64,000 bases of DNA, taken from VRUE01 sp963819755 (GTDB lineage Bacteria; Actinomycetota; Thermoleophilia; Solirubrobacterales; 70-9). Below, piece after piece: positions 56,426-64,000 of the stretch. The stretch lies in the NCBI GenBank assembly GCA_963819755.1, contig CAWFXB010000002.1, positions 620,001-684,000 of the forward strand. Reading direction: 5' to 3'. Position 1 is the first letter of the stretch. Every line of letters starts with the position of its first letter. Position numbers and translations under genes: made by a program. A model generated the notes under the pieces. That model was not told where the DNA came from and searched no databases. It saw nothing but the letters and a program-made list of their open reading frames with translations.

Positions 56426-58801
56426 TCAGGCAGGCACGAGGTCCAGCTCGCGCCAGGGCCCCTCGCCGGCCATCGGCTGGGTGCGACCCTCCAGCCAGCC
56501 GGCCTGGAGGTCGTCGTAGTGCGGGCTCGCGGGGTGACCGGACTGGCCGGTGAACATCTGCCAGCGTGAGCGGCTGGGGTCAGTCGGGTCGCCAACCATG
56601 CGCCAGCTCGGCGCCCAGACGGCCTTGTAGGGGTCGTTGGGGTCATAGGCGATCTGGCTCACCGTCTCCTGGGCGCCGCCAGCCCGCAGGCTGCGGTTGA
56701 GCAGCTTGCGCAGGAGCGGGTTCGCCTCGCCCAGCGGGTGAGGGAACTCCATCTCGTGGACGTGGCCCCAGCGCCAACCCTCGGGGTCGGGACCGAAGCG
56801 CTCGCTGAGGTCGTCGAGGGCGCCAGCCAGCGCCTCCAAGACGAGGCCGTCCCAGGAGCGTCCGATCAACTCCTCGTCACCCTCCTCCCAGAGGTTCATC
56901 AGGTGGGAGTGCCAGCGCCACGGCGAGGTGACGTGCGGGGTGAAGCCGTTGTCGGCGCGGTCGAGCCAGCGCTCGCAGAGGTCGCGGTCGCCGATCGCGG
57001 CGCGGGCGACTTCGCGGGCCAGGCGCAGCAGGAAGGCCTGGTAGATCGTGCCGGCGATCGTGTCGGGGTCGAGCCGCCCGTCCCAGCTGCGCAGCCGCTC
57101 GAGCGCACTCGTCTCACGCTGCCCCGCCGGGCTCAGCCGGCCGAGCCGCCTCGCGGCCTCCAGCCCGGGGATCGAGAGGTTGTCCGACTGCATCGCCTCG
57201 AAGCTCTCGACGTCGTGCTCGTCGCTCGCCTTAAGCAGTTCCTCGATCCGCCGCGCCCGGAAGCCGTCGAGCCAGTCGCTGGTGATGTGGTGGGGGTAGT
57301 CGTCGCCGACGATGCGGTTGTTGGCGGTGACCAGGAAGCCGCTCTCGGGGTCGACGACCTCGGGCAGCTCGTCGTAGGGGACAGCCCCCTCCCACTCGAA
57401 CTCGCCCTCCCAGCCCGGCTTCGGCAGGTCCGGGCAGCCCCCCTTGCGCAGTGGCAGGCGGCCGATCAGCTTGTAGCCGATCGAGCCGTGGCGGTCGGCC
57501 CAGATCAGGTTGGAGGCGGGCGAGGTATGACCCTCCAGCTTGGCGACCAGCTCCGGGCCCGAGCCAATCCCGTGCAGCTCGAACATCCCCCTGAAGGCGG
57601 TCGGCTGGTCGAGGGTGATCCAGCGCAGGGCAAGCGGCTCGGCCTCGTCGGCGCCGAGCGCCGCGTTGACGAGCGGGCCGTGGTGGGTGATGCGGACGTC
57701 GAGCACCACGGGCGAGTCGCGGCCCTTGACGACGATCTCTTCGCGCACGATCTCGAGCGGCCGCCACTCGTCTTCGAACAGATAGCGGTCGCCCTCGACC
57801 CGCTCGACGAAGAGGTCCTGGACGTCGGCCATCACGTTGGTGAAGGTCCAGCAGACGTCGTTGTTCTGGCCCATGTAGACGCCGGGCATGCCCGGCAGCG
57901 AGGCGCCGCGCACGGTGCGGTCGCCGAGCGTGAGGCCGACCTGGTACCAGATGCCCGGCATGCTCTGCGGCAGGTGGGGGTCACCGGCGATCAGCGGCGA
58001 TCCGGTCGCGCTCAGCGCGCCGCTGACCGCCCAGTTGTTGGAGCCGCTCGCCTCGGCGGCCATGCCGATCGAACGCCGCACCGCGTCGATCTGCTCGGCG
58101 AGGCCGAGGCCGTCGCCGGACCACGGTTCCTGGGTGACGACCGGGTTGCCGGCCGGGTAGGCGGGGTCGAGCTTCGCGGCCAGCTCGGGGCCCAGCTCGC
58201 GGGTCATGTCGGCACGCAGCAGCTCCTTCTCCCAGTTGGTCGAGAGGCCGAAGGCGAGCAGCTTGCCGAGGCCGAGGATGTCGGCAGGGCGCCAGGGCTC
58301 GAACTCGAGCCGCAGCAGCTGCATCTCGAACGGCAGCGCCCTGGCGCTCGCCGCCGCCGCGTTGACGCCCTCGCAGAAGCGCTCGAGCAGGGCGCGCAGG
58401 TCCGGGTCGAGGCTCGCCGCCTCGCGCTCCGCCGTGCGCCGCATGCCCAGGGTGCGCATCAGCCGGTCGACCGGCAAGCCCTCGGCACCGGCGAACTCGG
58501 AGACGCGACCGGAGAGGGCGCGGCGGTAGAAGTCCATCTGCCAGAGCCGGTCCTGGCCGTGGCAGAAGCCCTCGGCGAACCAGAGGTCGGCCGCGCTCCC
58601 CGCCTCGACGTGCGGAACGCCCCAGCGGTCGCGCCGCACCCGCACGGGGCCTGCCAGGCCAGCGAGCTCGATCGTGCCCTTCTGCTTCGGCAGCGGCCGA
58701 CGCGCCAGCCAATGCCAGGCGGCCGCGGTCGCGGCGGCGGCCAGGCCCGTGCCCGCGGCCCCCGCCACAAATCCAGCCCGCATCGCCTTCCCGCCGTTCA
58801 T
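56426..58801 (-). CDS. Penicillin acylase family protein (Ntn hydrolase)
   Basis: This 791-residue protein is in the penicillin amidase range. An N-terminal hydrophobic helix (residues about 6-28) suggests membrane attachment or export. DRWGVPHVEAGSAADLWFAE is the A-chain start signature and GFCHGQDRLWQMDFYRRALSG follows. The autocatalytic site SGSNNWAVSG near residue 250 supplies the N-terminal Ser nucleophile of the B chain, with PLIAGDPHLPQSMPGIWYQV after it. Precursors are cut into two chains. Substrates range from beta-lactams to acyl-homoserine lactones; the real one is unknown. Confidence 0.92.
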   Translation of the reverse strand: MNGGKAMRAGFVAGAAGTGLAAAATAAAWHWLARRPLPKQKGTIELAGLAGPVRVRRDRWGVPHVEAGSAADLWFAEGFCHGQDRLWQMDFYRRALSGRVSEFAGAEGLPVDRLMRTLGMRRTAEREAASLDPDLRALLERFCEGVNAAAASARALPFEMQLLRLEFEPWRPADILGLGKLLAFGLSTNWEKELLRADMTRELGPELAAKLDPAYPAGNPVVTQEPWSGDGLGLAEQIDAVRRSIGMAAEASGSNNWAVSGALSATGSPLIAGDPHLPQSMPGIWYQVGLTLGDRTVRGASLPGMPGVYMGQNNDVCWTFTNVMADVQDLFVERVEGDRYLFEDEWRPLEIVREEIVVKGRDSPVVLDVRITHHGPLVNAALGADEAEPLALRWITLDQPTAFRGMFELHGIGSGPELVAKLEGHTSPASNLIWADRHGSIGYKLIGRLPLRKGGCPDLPKPGWEGEFEWEGAVPYDELPEVVDPESGFLVTANNRIVGDDYPHHITSDWLDGFRARRIEELLKASDEHDVESFEAMQSDNLSIPGLEAARRLGRLSPAGQRETSALERLRSWDGRLDPDTIAGTIYQAFLLRLAREVARAAIGDRDLCERWLDRADNGFTPHVTSPWRWHSHLMNLWEEGDEELIGRSWDGLVLEALAGALDDLSERFGPDPEGWRWGHVHEMEFPHPLGEANPLLRKLLNRSLRAGGAQETVSQIAYDPNDPYKAVWAPSWRMVGDPTDPSRSRWQMFTGQSGHPASPHYDDLQAGWLEGRTQPMAGEGPWRELDLVPA

Positions 58802-58841
58802 CCGCTCACCTTACTGGCTGCCTAGCCAGTTTTGCTTCCGG

Positions 58842-59564
58842 TCACTCCCAGATGCCGGCGGGCAGCAGATCTTCGGCGTCGAGCTTCTGAAGGTGGGCCT
58901 CCATGACAAGTGCGGCAGCCGGGCGAAGCTCGACCGGAACGTCGGCCCAGGCCTCGTTCAGCAGCACTTCCTTCGAGCGCTCGCCCCGCTCCAGGGCGGC
59001 GAGCAGACGGCGCTCACGCATCTCGCGGTGCTCGACGTACTCGGCCAGCTTCGTCGCCGGGTCGGTAACCCAGGAACCGTGGCCAGGGCAGATCAACTCG
59101 ATCGGCTCGGCCTGGAGCAGGCGCAGCGACTCCATGTAGGCGGCGAGCGAACCGCCGTCCGGCGGGACAAAGGTAGAGCCTTCGCCCAGCACCAGATCGC
59201 CGCTGAAGCAGACACCGTCCCCGCTCAGGAAGCAGACATGGTCGGCGGCATGGCCCGGCGTGGCGATAGCGCGCAGACCGCCATGCTCCTCCCCCCCGGT
59301 CGGCACCACCGCCTTGACACCCAGCCCATCTGCCCCGGCAGCATGGTCCCCATGGCTATGAGTGAGCAGAACCAGGCCGATCCCACCCCGCTCCTCGGCG
59401 GCCGCACGGACCGCATCCAGATGACCGGCATCGTCGGGCCCAGGATCGATCACCGTGCAGGGGTCGGACCCATACAAGTAGGTGTTGGTCCCTTCCAGGG
59501 TCATCGGCCCTGGATTAGGCGCAACAATCCTCAGAATCTCCGCGTGTCCAGGCGCAGAAGTCAC
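58842..59564 (-). CDS. MBL-fold metallo-hydrolase
   Basis: This protein is 240 residues long from GTG. It has the metallo-beta-lactamase fold with the metal motif LLTHSHGDHAAGADGL near residues 65-80, GHAADHVCFLSGDGVCFSGD (second His and bridging Asp), and a third His in CPGHGSWV. DPGPDDAGHLDAV and NTYLYGSDPCTVIDPG are typical of the LACTB2/glyoxalase II-like branch. The C-terminal helix bundle (REMRERRLLAALERGERSKE) also fits LACTB2-like RNases or thioesterases. The gap to the penicillin acylase gene downstream is 40 bp. A long hairpin separates it from the PafBC-like gene upstream. Confidence 0.87.
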   Translation of the reverse strand: MTSAPGHAEILRIVAPNPGPMTLEGTNTYLYGSDPCTVIDPGPDDAGHLDAVRAAAEERGGIGLVLLTHSHGDHAAGADGLGVKAVVPTGGEEHGGLRAIATPGHAADHVCFLSGDGVCFSGDLVLGEGSTFVPPDGGSLAAYMESLRLLQAEPIELICPGHGSWVTDPATKLAEYVEHREMRERRLLAALERGERSKEVLLNEAWADVPVELRPAAALVMEAHLQKLDAEDLLPAGIWE

Positions 59565-59581
59565 GTAACCGCGCCTCGTTT

Positions 59582-59695
59582 AGAGCACATCCGGTAGGCC
59601 TGAAACGTCTTGTACTTTTTCGTCGAGGGCATCGGGCGACAGCCCAAACGCGAACCACCGAAAAAGTTAAGTGGAAGGCCTACCGGATGTGCTCT
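59582..59695 (-). terminator. 114 bp interrupted palindrome between PafBC-like and MBL genes
   Basis: Perfect 20-base outer arms (59582-59601 and 59676-59695) enclose an inner pair ACTTTTTCG (59614-59622) and CGAAAAAGT (59659-59667), and a small GGGC/GCCC stem. The right arm ends on the first base of the PafBC-like stop codon. It fills nearly the whole intergenic gap and could end that transcript before the MBL gene. Confidence 0.65.
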
Positions 59696-61755
59696 CACGC
59701 CACGCTAGCCGCGACTTCCGCGGCGATCGCCTCGCGCGCCTCGTCAGGCTCGAGCACAACCAGGTCGCCGGCGCCGCGCAGGATCTCGCGCACCAGCCAA
59801 GAGGTTCCCGCGTAGGGCAGCTCGACGACGACCGCGCCGTCGGCGAGCTCCTCGACCACGGTGCGCTCCTCGCGCAGCCAGCGGGCGCGCTCCGGCGAGA
59901 CCCAGACGCGGGCAACCTGGGCGGTCGGGACCTCGCCGTCGGTCATCCAACCCTCGACCCCGGCAAGCTCTTCGACCTCCTGGCGCGGCTCGTAGCTCTC
60001 GTTGCTCGCCACCGCCTCCTTGACGCGGTCGAGCTTGAAGTGGCGGATTCCCTCTTTGGTCAGGTCGAAGCACTCGACGTACCAGCCCTCGCGCCCATTC
60101 TCCAGCCGGTAGGGCTCGACGCGGCGCTTGGTGAACTGGTCCTCGTTCTCCTTGTAGTACTGGATCTCCAGCACGCGGCGCTCGGCTATCGCCTCGTTGA
60201 CGACGCGCGCCACCTCGGTGTCGCCGCCGCTGCCGGAGGCGATCTCCAGGCCCTCCTCGGACGGGTCGTGGCCGAGCGCCTTGACGATCTTCTCGCGAGC
60301 ACTTTGCAGACCCCCTTGCGGCAGGTGGTCGCCGAAGAGGTCGATGGCGGCGACCAGCGCCTTCGCCTCCAGCGGCAGCAGCCGCGCCGGGCGGGCGAAG
60401 TTGTCGCCGTAGGGCTCGGAGTCGACCTCGATCTCGTCGCCGCGCACTTCGGCGTAGAGCACGTAGGTGCCGCCACCGAAGTTGACGACGTTGAGCAGGT
60501 CGATGTCCTCCTGCAGCTCCTCCCCGGTGAGCTCGAGCCGCTGGCGCAGATCGGTGACGCTGAGGCGCTCGCCTTTCTTGGCCGAGTCGATCAGCATTCC
60601 GGCCAGGGTCACCAGGCGGGCGAAGCGCTCCGGGCGGATCGCCGCCTCGCCGCGCCCGTTGCTGCGCGAGCGGGGCGGTGCCTCGCGCAGCGGCCGCTCG
60701 ACGGTCTCGGCCGTTTCGAAGTCGCTGCGGTGGCGGTCGTGGAGGAGATCGAGCCGCTCGCGGGCTTCGTCGCGCAGCTCCTCGGGCTCCAGCACCTCGG
60801 CGTTCTGGCGCCAGCGCAACACCCAGGCGATCAGCTCGCGAGGCGAGGCGTAGTCCGTCTCCAGGACAGAGCCCTTGCCCGGAGCGTCGTCGGCCTTGCG
60901 CGCCGGGCGCAGCTCACCGTAGCCACCGAAGTCGCGCTCGATCAGCCAGGCGATCCGGTCGCGGACGAAGATCTTCGCCGTGCCGCGGATCTCCCCCAGC
61001 TGCCAATCGGCGCGCTGCCCGTAGTCGCGGCGGTCGAAGTCCTCGGGCGGGGAGAAGTCGTGCTCGGCCTTGGAGGCGTAGCCGACCTTGCCCTGGATGC
61101 GGGAGAGGCGGAAGACCCGGACTGCATCGCGCTCGTGCGAGTGGCCGATCAAGTAGAACTGGCCCGAGCGGAAGACCAGGTGGTAGGGGTCGACCTTGCG
61201 CTTCTCGGTCTCGTCGCGCTCCATCGTGTAGTAGGTGAACTCGATCGTCTTGCGGCGCGAGATCGCGGTCTCGATCTTGGACAGCCGCTGCGAGAGGTCG
61301 CGGCCCCCGGCAGACGCGGTCATCGCCATCTCCACCGGCGCCCGGTCGCCCTCGCTGACCGGGTTCGGGTGGCCCCAGGCAACCTGCTGCAGAGCGAGGC
61401 GCAGCGGCTCGGCGTAGGCGAAGCCGCCGTCGGTGAGCAACGAGAGCGCCGTGCTCAGCGAGGCCAGCTCCTCGTCCTCGAACTTGATCGGGTCGAGGTA
61501 GAAGTTCTCCGGCGGCAGCGAGTAGAGCTCGGCCTCGAAGAAGCCCTCGCCGGGTTTCTCCACCCCGAGCTGGATGCCGAGGCTCTCCAGCTCGGCGCGG
61601 TCGGCGTAGAAGCGACGCGCGAAGGCGTCGTCGTTCATGTCGCTGTAGCCCTCCACCTCGCGCTTGATCTCCAGCGCCGAGACGGGTCTGCCCTGCGCCA
61701 TCAGAAAGGAGATCAGCGAGAGCTGGCGGATCAGCTTCTCGGTGTCCTTTGCCAC
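59695..61755 (-). CDS. Tandem WYL-domain transcriptional regulator (PafB-PafC fusion-like)
   Basis: This 686-residue protein from GTG has two copies of the winged-helix plus WYL plus WCX unit. Copy one: KLIRQLSLISFLMAQGRPVS, then EFTYYTMERDETEKRKVDPY and GQFYLIGHSHERDAVRVFRL. Copy two starts near residue 385 (RFARLVTLAGMLIDSAKKGE), with LEIQYYKENEDQFTKRRVEP and YVECFDLTKEGIRHFKLDRV. In actinobacteria PafB and PafC activate the RecA-independent DNA damage response and neighbour proteasome genes. Here both are in one chain. No proteasome genes are in view, but they could lie elsewhere. It diverges from a small membrane-protein gene. Confidence 0.88.
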   Translation of the reverse strand: MAKDTEKLIRQLSLISFLMAQGRPVSALEIKREVEGYSDMNDDAFARRFYADRAELESLGIQLGVEKPGEGFFEAELYSLPPENFYLDPIKFEDEELASLSTALSLLTDGGFAYAEPLRLALQQVAWGHPNPVSEGDRAPVEMAMTASAGGRDLSQRLSKIETAISRRKTIEFTYYTMERDETEKRKVDPYHLVFRSGQFYLIGHSHERDAVRVFRLSRIQGKVGYASKAEHDFSPPEDFDRRDYGQRADWQLGEIRGTAKIFVRDRIAWLIERDFGGYGELRPARKADDAPGKGSVLETDYASPRELIAWVLRWRQNAEVLEPEELRDEARERLDLLHDRHRSDFETAETVERPLREAPPRSRSNGRGEAAIRPERFARLVTLAGMLIDSAKKGERLSVTDLRQRLELTGEELQEDIDLLNVVNFGGGTYVLYAEVRGDEIEVDSEPYGDNFARPARLLPLEAKALVAAIDLFGDHLPQGGLQSAREKIVKALGHDPSEEGLEIASGSGGDTEVARVVNEAIAERRVLEIQYYKENEDQFTKRRVEPYRLENGREGWYVECFDLTKEGIRHFKLDRVKEAVASNESYEPRQEVEELAGVEGWMTDGEVPTAQVARVWVSPERARWLREERTVVEELADGAVVVELPYAGTSWLVREILRGAGDLVVLEPDEAREAIAAEVAASVA

Positions 61756-61850
61756 GAGCCCAGGATAGTGAGAGCGACCTGGCGAGCCCCCCGCCCCGAC
61801 CGCCGGAAACCCGCATTTTGGCCCATTCGAGCCGGATAGAGTGCGCCGGC

Positions 61851-62168
61851 ATGGACATCCTTCGCAACCTCTTCGGCAACGTCACCAACGGGATCATCCG
61901 GCTCGCCGTCGCCGCGGGCATCCTCTTCTGCGCCTATCTGTTCATCGTCAAGCCGGTCCTCAACACCACCGAGGAGGCCTTCCACTCATCCGGCCTGGAT
62001 CAGATCGGCAAGACCCTTGACACCGTGAGCGTCCAGGTTCAGCGACAGATCCGCCACTCGTTCAAGCTGACCAAGTCACAGGGCGGCAACCCGCAACGCC
62101 TTATCCACTGCATCAAGCACGCCCATCAGGACATCGAGCGAATAGAACGCTGCACCAGGCGCTTCTAG
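61851..62168 (+). CDS. Small single-pass membrane protein of unknown function
   Basis: This protein is 105 residues long from the ATG at 61851; 34 codons of open frame upstream are proline-rich and unlikely. After MDILRNLFGNVTNGIIR comes one transmembrane helix (LAVAAGILFCAYLFIV, about residues 18-33). A soluble, partly helical tail of about 70 residues contains two Cys residues near the end (HCIKHAHQDIERIERCTRRF), which could pair or bind a metal. No family is recognised. It is the only plus-strand gene in this part and lies between two regulator/nuclease genes. Confidence 0.6.
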   Translation: MDILRNLFGNVTNGIIRLAVAAGILFCAYLFIVKPVLNTTEEAFHSSGLDQIGKTLDTVSVQVQRQIRHSFKLTKSQGGNPQRLIHCIKHAHQDIERIERCTRRF

Positions 62169-62178
62169 CGGTAGAGCG

Positions 62179-63234
62179 TCAGGCAGCCTGGCGGGTGCCG
62201 AAGTAAGCGGAGCCTGACAGCGCCCGGTCGAAGCCGGACCAGGACTCGCCGGCGGGCAGCTCGCGCTCGAGCCGGTCGAAGCTGCCGAGGCGGCCGCCGA
62301 GGTTGTCGATCATGTGGACGAGCACCGCCTCGCGGGTGGCGGGGACGACCGGGGAGCCGTGTTCGAGCGAGCCGTGGTGGCTGAGGATGATGTGGAGGAC
62401 CGCCTGGGCCAGCCCAGGGTCGAAGCCTGGGATCTCCTCGATCTCGCGGCGCACGGTGTAGTAGCCGAGCGGGATCTCGCCCTGCAGCCGGCCGGCATCG
62501 GTGAGGTCGATCGCCAGCGGATCGTCGTTGTAGGCGACGGTCTTGCCGATGTCATGCAGGAGCGCACCGGCGACGGCGACCTCGCGGTCGATCCCGGGGA
62601 AGAAGTTGGCGGCGGCGCTGACCGCCTGGGCGACGGAGACGGTGTGCTCGAGCAGGCCGTGGCGGTATGCCTGGTGGTAGACCTTCGCCGCCGGCGCGTC
62701 GCGGAAGCGCGCCCAGATCTCCGAGCGCTCGCCGAAGAAGCGGCCGAGCAGGTCGCGCAGCTGCGGCTCCTGCACGGTCTCGAGCAGCTGGCGCAGCTTG
62801 CCCTCCAGATCCTCGCAGGAGACGTCCGACTCGGCGGCGAGATCGGCCGGGTCGTACTCGTCTGGGGAAGCCTCGCGCAGGCCGGAGAGCTTGATCTTCG
62901 GCCCCCAGCGATCGCTCATCTCGAAGACGCCGGCGACCTCGACCGGGGTCCCCGGCGCGGCGAGCGCGTAGAGCTCCTCGGCGTCCTCCCAGGCGACAGC
63001 CTCAGCGCCGCCGCTGGCGTCGCCGAGCGTCAGGCGCAGCCACGGCTCGCCGTTGCGCTTGCGGCGCAGCTCGCGCTGGCGCACGGCGTAGACGCCCTTC
63101 ACCCGCTGGCCATCCTCGAGCTCGCGCAGGCACACCCTGACCGGGGGCGCAGCGGGCTCGGCGGCATTGGCGAGAGACCCCCCCGAGGTGTCGATCAAGG
63201 CCTCTTGGAACATGGTTGGATCGAGCTGCTCCAT
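62179..63234 (-). CDS. HD-domain 3'-5' exoribonuclease-like protein with OB fold (YhaM-like)
   Basis: This 351-residue protein has an N-terminal OB-fold nucleic-acid-binding domain (about residues 30-115: VRVCLRELEDGQRVKGVYAV, then WLRLTLGDASGGAEAVAWED). An HD phosphohydrolase domain follows: YHQAYRHGLLEHTVSVAQAV with the first His, VAVAGALLHDIGKTVAY with the HD pair, LSHHGSLEHGSP and HMIDNLGG with the last Asp. OB plus HD in this order is the YhaM/CBF1 family of 3'-5' exoribonucleases. It is on the same strand as crcB but separated by a hairpin. Confidence 0.87.
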   Translation of the reverse strand: MEQLDPTMFQEALIDTSGGSLANAAEPAAPPVRVCLRELEDGQRVKGVYAVRQRELRRKRNGEPWLRLTLGDASGGAEAVAWEDAEELYALAAPGTPVEVAGVFEMSDRWGPKIKLSGLREASPDEYDPADLAAESDVSCEDLEGKLRQLLETVQEPQLRDLLGRFFGERSEIWARFRDAPAAKVYHQAYRHGLLEHTVSVAQAVSAAANFFPGIDREVAVAGALLHDIGKTVAYNDDPLAIDLTDAGRLQGEIPLGYYTVRREIEEIPGFDPGLAQAVLHIILSHHGSLEHGSPVVPATREAVLVHMIDNLGGRLGSFDRLERELPAGESWSGFDRALSGSAYFGTRQAA

Positions 63235-63276
63235 CTATTTCCAAGTTAGAGCGGAGCGCGGACGCTTCGTTACGAC

Positions 63277-63327
63277 GAGCGCGGTCGTCGTTTGTACCGC
63301 TATGCGACAGAAACGACGACCGCGCTC
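63277..63327 (-). terminator. Palindrome downstream of crcB
   Basis: Perfect 17-base arms 63277-63293 and 63311-63327 with a 17-base loop. The right arm ends directly against the crcB stop codon (63328-63330). It lies in the 93 bp gap before the HD-domain gene and is a probable terminator of the crcB pair. Confidence 0.7.
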
Positions 63328-63693
63328 TCAGAGCACGCCGCCGAGCCAGTGGCCGAGGGCGACGGCGGCGAAACCGGCCACCAGGGAGAGGCCGAGGTTG
63401 AGCCAGACGAGGTGGGTGTGGCCGGCCTCGGCGAGCCGGTGCGAGTCGAGGATCCAGGTGGAGAAGGTGGTGAAGGAGCCGATGCCACCGCCGGCGACGA
63501 TCACGAGGGCCTCACCTTCCAGCGCCACGCCGGCGACCAGTCCCAGCGCCAGCGCGCCGCAGATGTTGATCGCGAGGATGCCGTGCGGGAAGGGGTGGTC
63601 GGTGCGCGCCGCGATCTCGGTGTCGATCAGGAAGCGCGCGGCGGCAGCGGCTCCGCCGAGCAGGCCGACCGCGATCCAGGCGGGCGCGCTCAC
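63328..63693 (-). CDS. crcB: Fluoride exporter subunit CrcB/Fluc
   Basis: This protein is 121 residues long from the GTG at 63693, which overlaps the upstream crcB stop (GTGA). It has four transmembrane helices. AAAARFLIDTEIAARTDHPF matches the RY/F-L entry, GILAINICGALALGLVAG holds the helix-2 Asn, and the helix-3 break GGGIGSFTTFSTWILDSHRL has the Na+-binding and phenylalanine-track residues GSFTTFS. It forms a double-barrelled fluoride channel. Two adjacent crcB genes usually make a heterodimer in antiparallel orientation. Confidence 0.92.
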   Translation of the reverse strand: MSAPAWIAVGLLGGAAAAARFLIDTEIAARTDHPFPHGILAINICGALALGLVAGVALEGEALVIVAGGGIGSFTTFSTWILDSHRLAEAGHTHLVWLNLGLSLVAGFAAVALGHWLGGVL

Positions 63694-64000
63694 CCGGCGG
63701 CCTCCGGCCGGCGCTCGAGCGCGATTCCCAAGCGGACGAAGGCGAAGCCGGCGACGAGGGTCGCGCCGACGTAGGCGGCGGCAAGGCCGAGATGGCCGGC
63801 GTCGATCATCTCGAACAGCTCCAGTTGCAGGGTGGAGAAGGTCGTCAGGGTGCCGCAGATCCCGGTGGTGAGGAACGGGTGGGTGAGGCTGTCCTCGGGG
63901 TGGTCGCGGAGGCGGGTGACGAAGTAGCCGAGCAGCAGCGCGCCGGCCATGTTGACGGCGAAGGTCGCCCACGGCCACCCGTCCGGCCCGTGCGGCGTCG
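63690..64000 (-). CDS. crcB: Fluoride exporter subunit CrcB/Fluc, N-terminus beyond the window (partial)
   Basis: The frame is open to the last base of the window. The visible ~103 residues start with PDGWPWATFAVNMAGALLLG (the helix-2 region with Asn), so the ATG at 63950 is internal. Then LTTGICGTLTTFSTLQLELF gives the helix-3 break, and LAAAYVGATLVAGFAFVRLG is helix 4. The stop overlaps the start of the second crcB gene. It is the upstream member of a two-subunit fluoride channel operon. No fluoride riboswitch can be judged because the leader is outside the window. Confidence 0.9.
   Translation of the reverse strand, partial: TPHGPDGWPWATFAVNMAGALLLGYFVTRLRDHPEDSLTHPFLTTGICGTLTTFSTLQLELFEMIDAGHLGLAAAYVGATLVAGFAFVRLGIALERRPEAAG

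Noticed and set aside
1..64000. tRNA, rRNA, transposase, integrase or phage genes
   Set aside because: Read through on both strands without finding a clear cloverleaf, rRNA segment or recombinase; a weak or short tRNA could still be missed by eye.

Overview
The window is a 64 kb piece of a high-GC genome with very dense genes, many GTG and TTG starts, and stop/start overlaps of the ATGA, GTGA, TTGA and TGATG type. The gene set (tandem WYL-domain PafBC-like regulator, Lhr-type giant helicase, DUF1906 secreted protein, Sec-exported RTX-like repeat protein, two-gene CrcB) points to an actinobacterium. Thermoleophilia/Solirubrobacterales is my best guess from recalled family content; it is an inference and not proved by the sequence. 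I saw no rRNA, tRNA, CRISPR array, transposase or prophage. No stretch longer than about 280 bp lacks a gene.

Layout. 1-2.1 kb: the end of one RTX-like repeat protein and a complete second one. 2.1-10 kb, minus strand: a Crp/Fnr regulator followed by protein-L-isoaspartate methyltransferase, a secreted choice-of-anchor-D protein, an XRE/nucleotidyltransferase pair that looks like a toxin-antitoxin module, and a 1540-residue Lhr helicase carrying two in-frame palindromic insertions. About 10-51 kb: a large surface polysaccharide locus. It holds an O-antigen ligase/polymerase-like protein, an initiating polyprenyl glycosylphosphotransferase, the rml (dTDP-rhamnose) genes, an ABC exporter (Wzm/Wzt), a set for a dTDP-3-amino-3,6-dideoxyhexose (3,4-ketoisomerase, DegT aminotransferase, hexapeptide acetyltransferase), two NAD-dependent epimerases resembling CDP-paratose 2-epimerase, about ten glycosyltransferases, two methyltransferases, two polyprenyl-phosphate-sugar synthase-like GT2 proteins, several GT-C-like membrane proteins (three of them paralogs), and three paralogous secreted glycosidases. 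51-54.6 kb: a phosphopantetheinyl transferase, a PPOX flavoprotein, a GlxA-like regulator divergent from a DJ-1/PfpI protein, and a Phd/PIN toxin-antitoxin pair. 54.6-64 kb, mostly minus strand: a DUF1906 protein, penicillin acylase, MBL hydrolase, PafBC-like regulator, HD-domain OB-fold nuclease and two crcB genes running off the end.

How it works together. The polysaccharide genes form a plausible pathway: nucleotide sugars (RmlA-D, plus ketoisomerase, aminotransferase and acetyltransferase), initiation on undecaprenyl phosphate, chain building by GT2/GT4 enzymes, export by Wzm/Wzt or ligation/polymerisation by the O-antigen ligase homolog, extracytoplasmic decoration by GT-C enzymes fed by polyprenyl-phosphate sugars, and trimming by the secreted glycosidases.

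Main surprises: long perfect inverted repeats placed at gene 3' ends, often with the stop codon inside one arm, and two more inserted in frame inside lhr; four copies of a motif at exactly 22 bp spacing upstream of a DUF4143 ATPase that interrupts the rml genes; and three genes each broken by a single-base frameshift (rmlD, a GT-C-like protein, the GlxA-like regulator).
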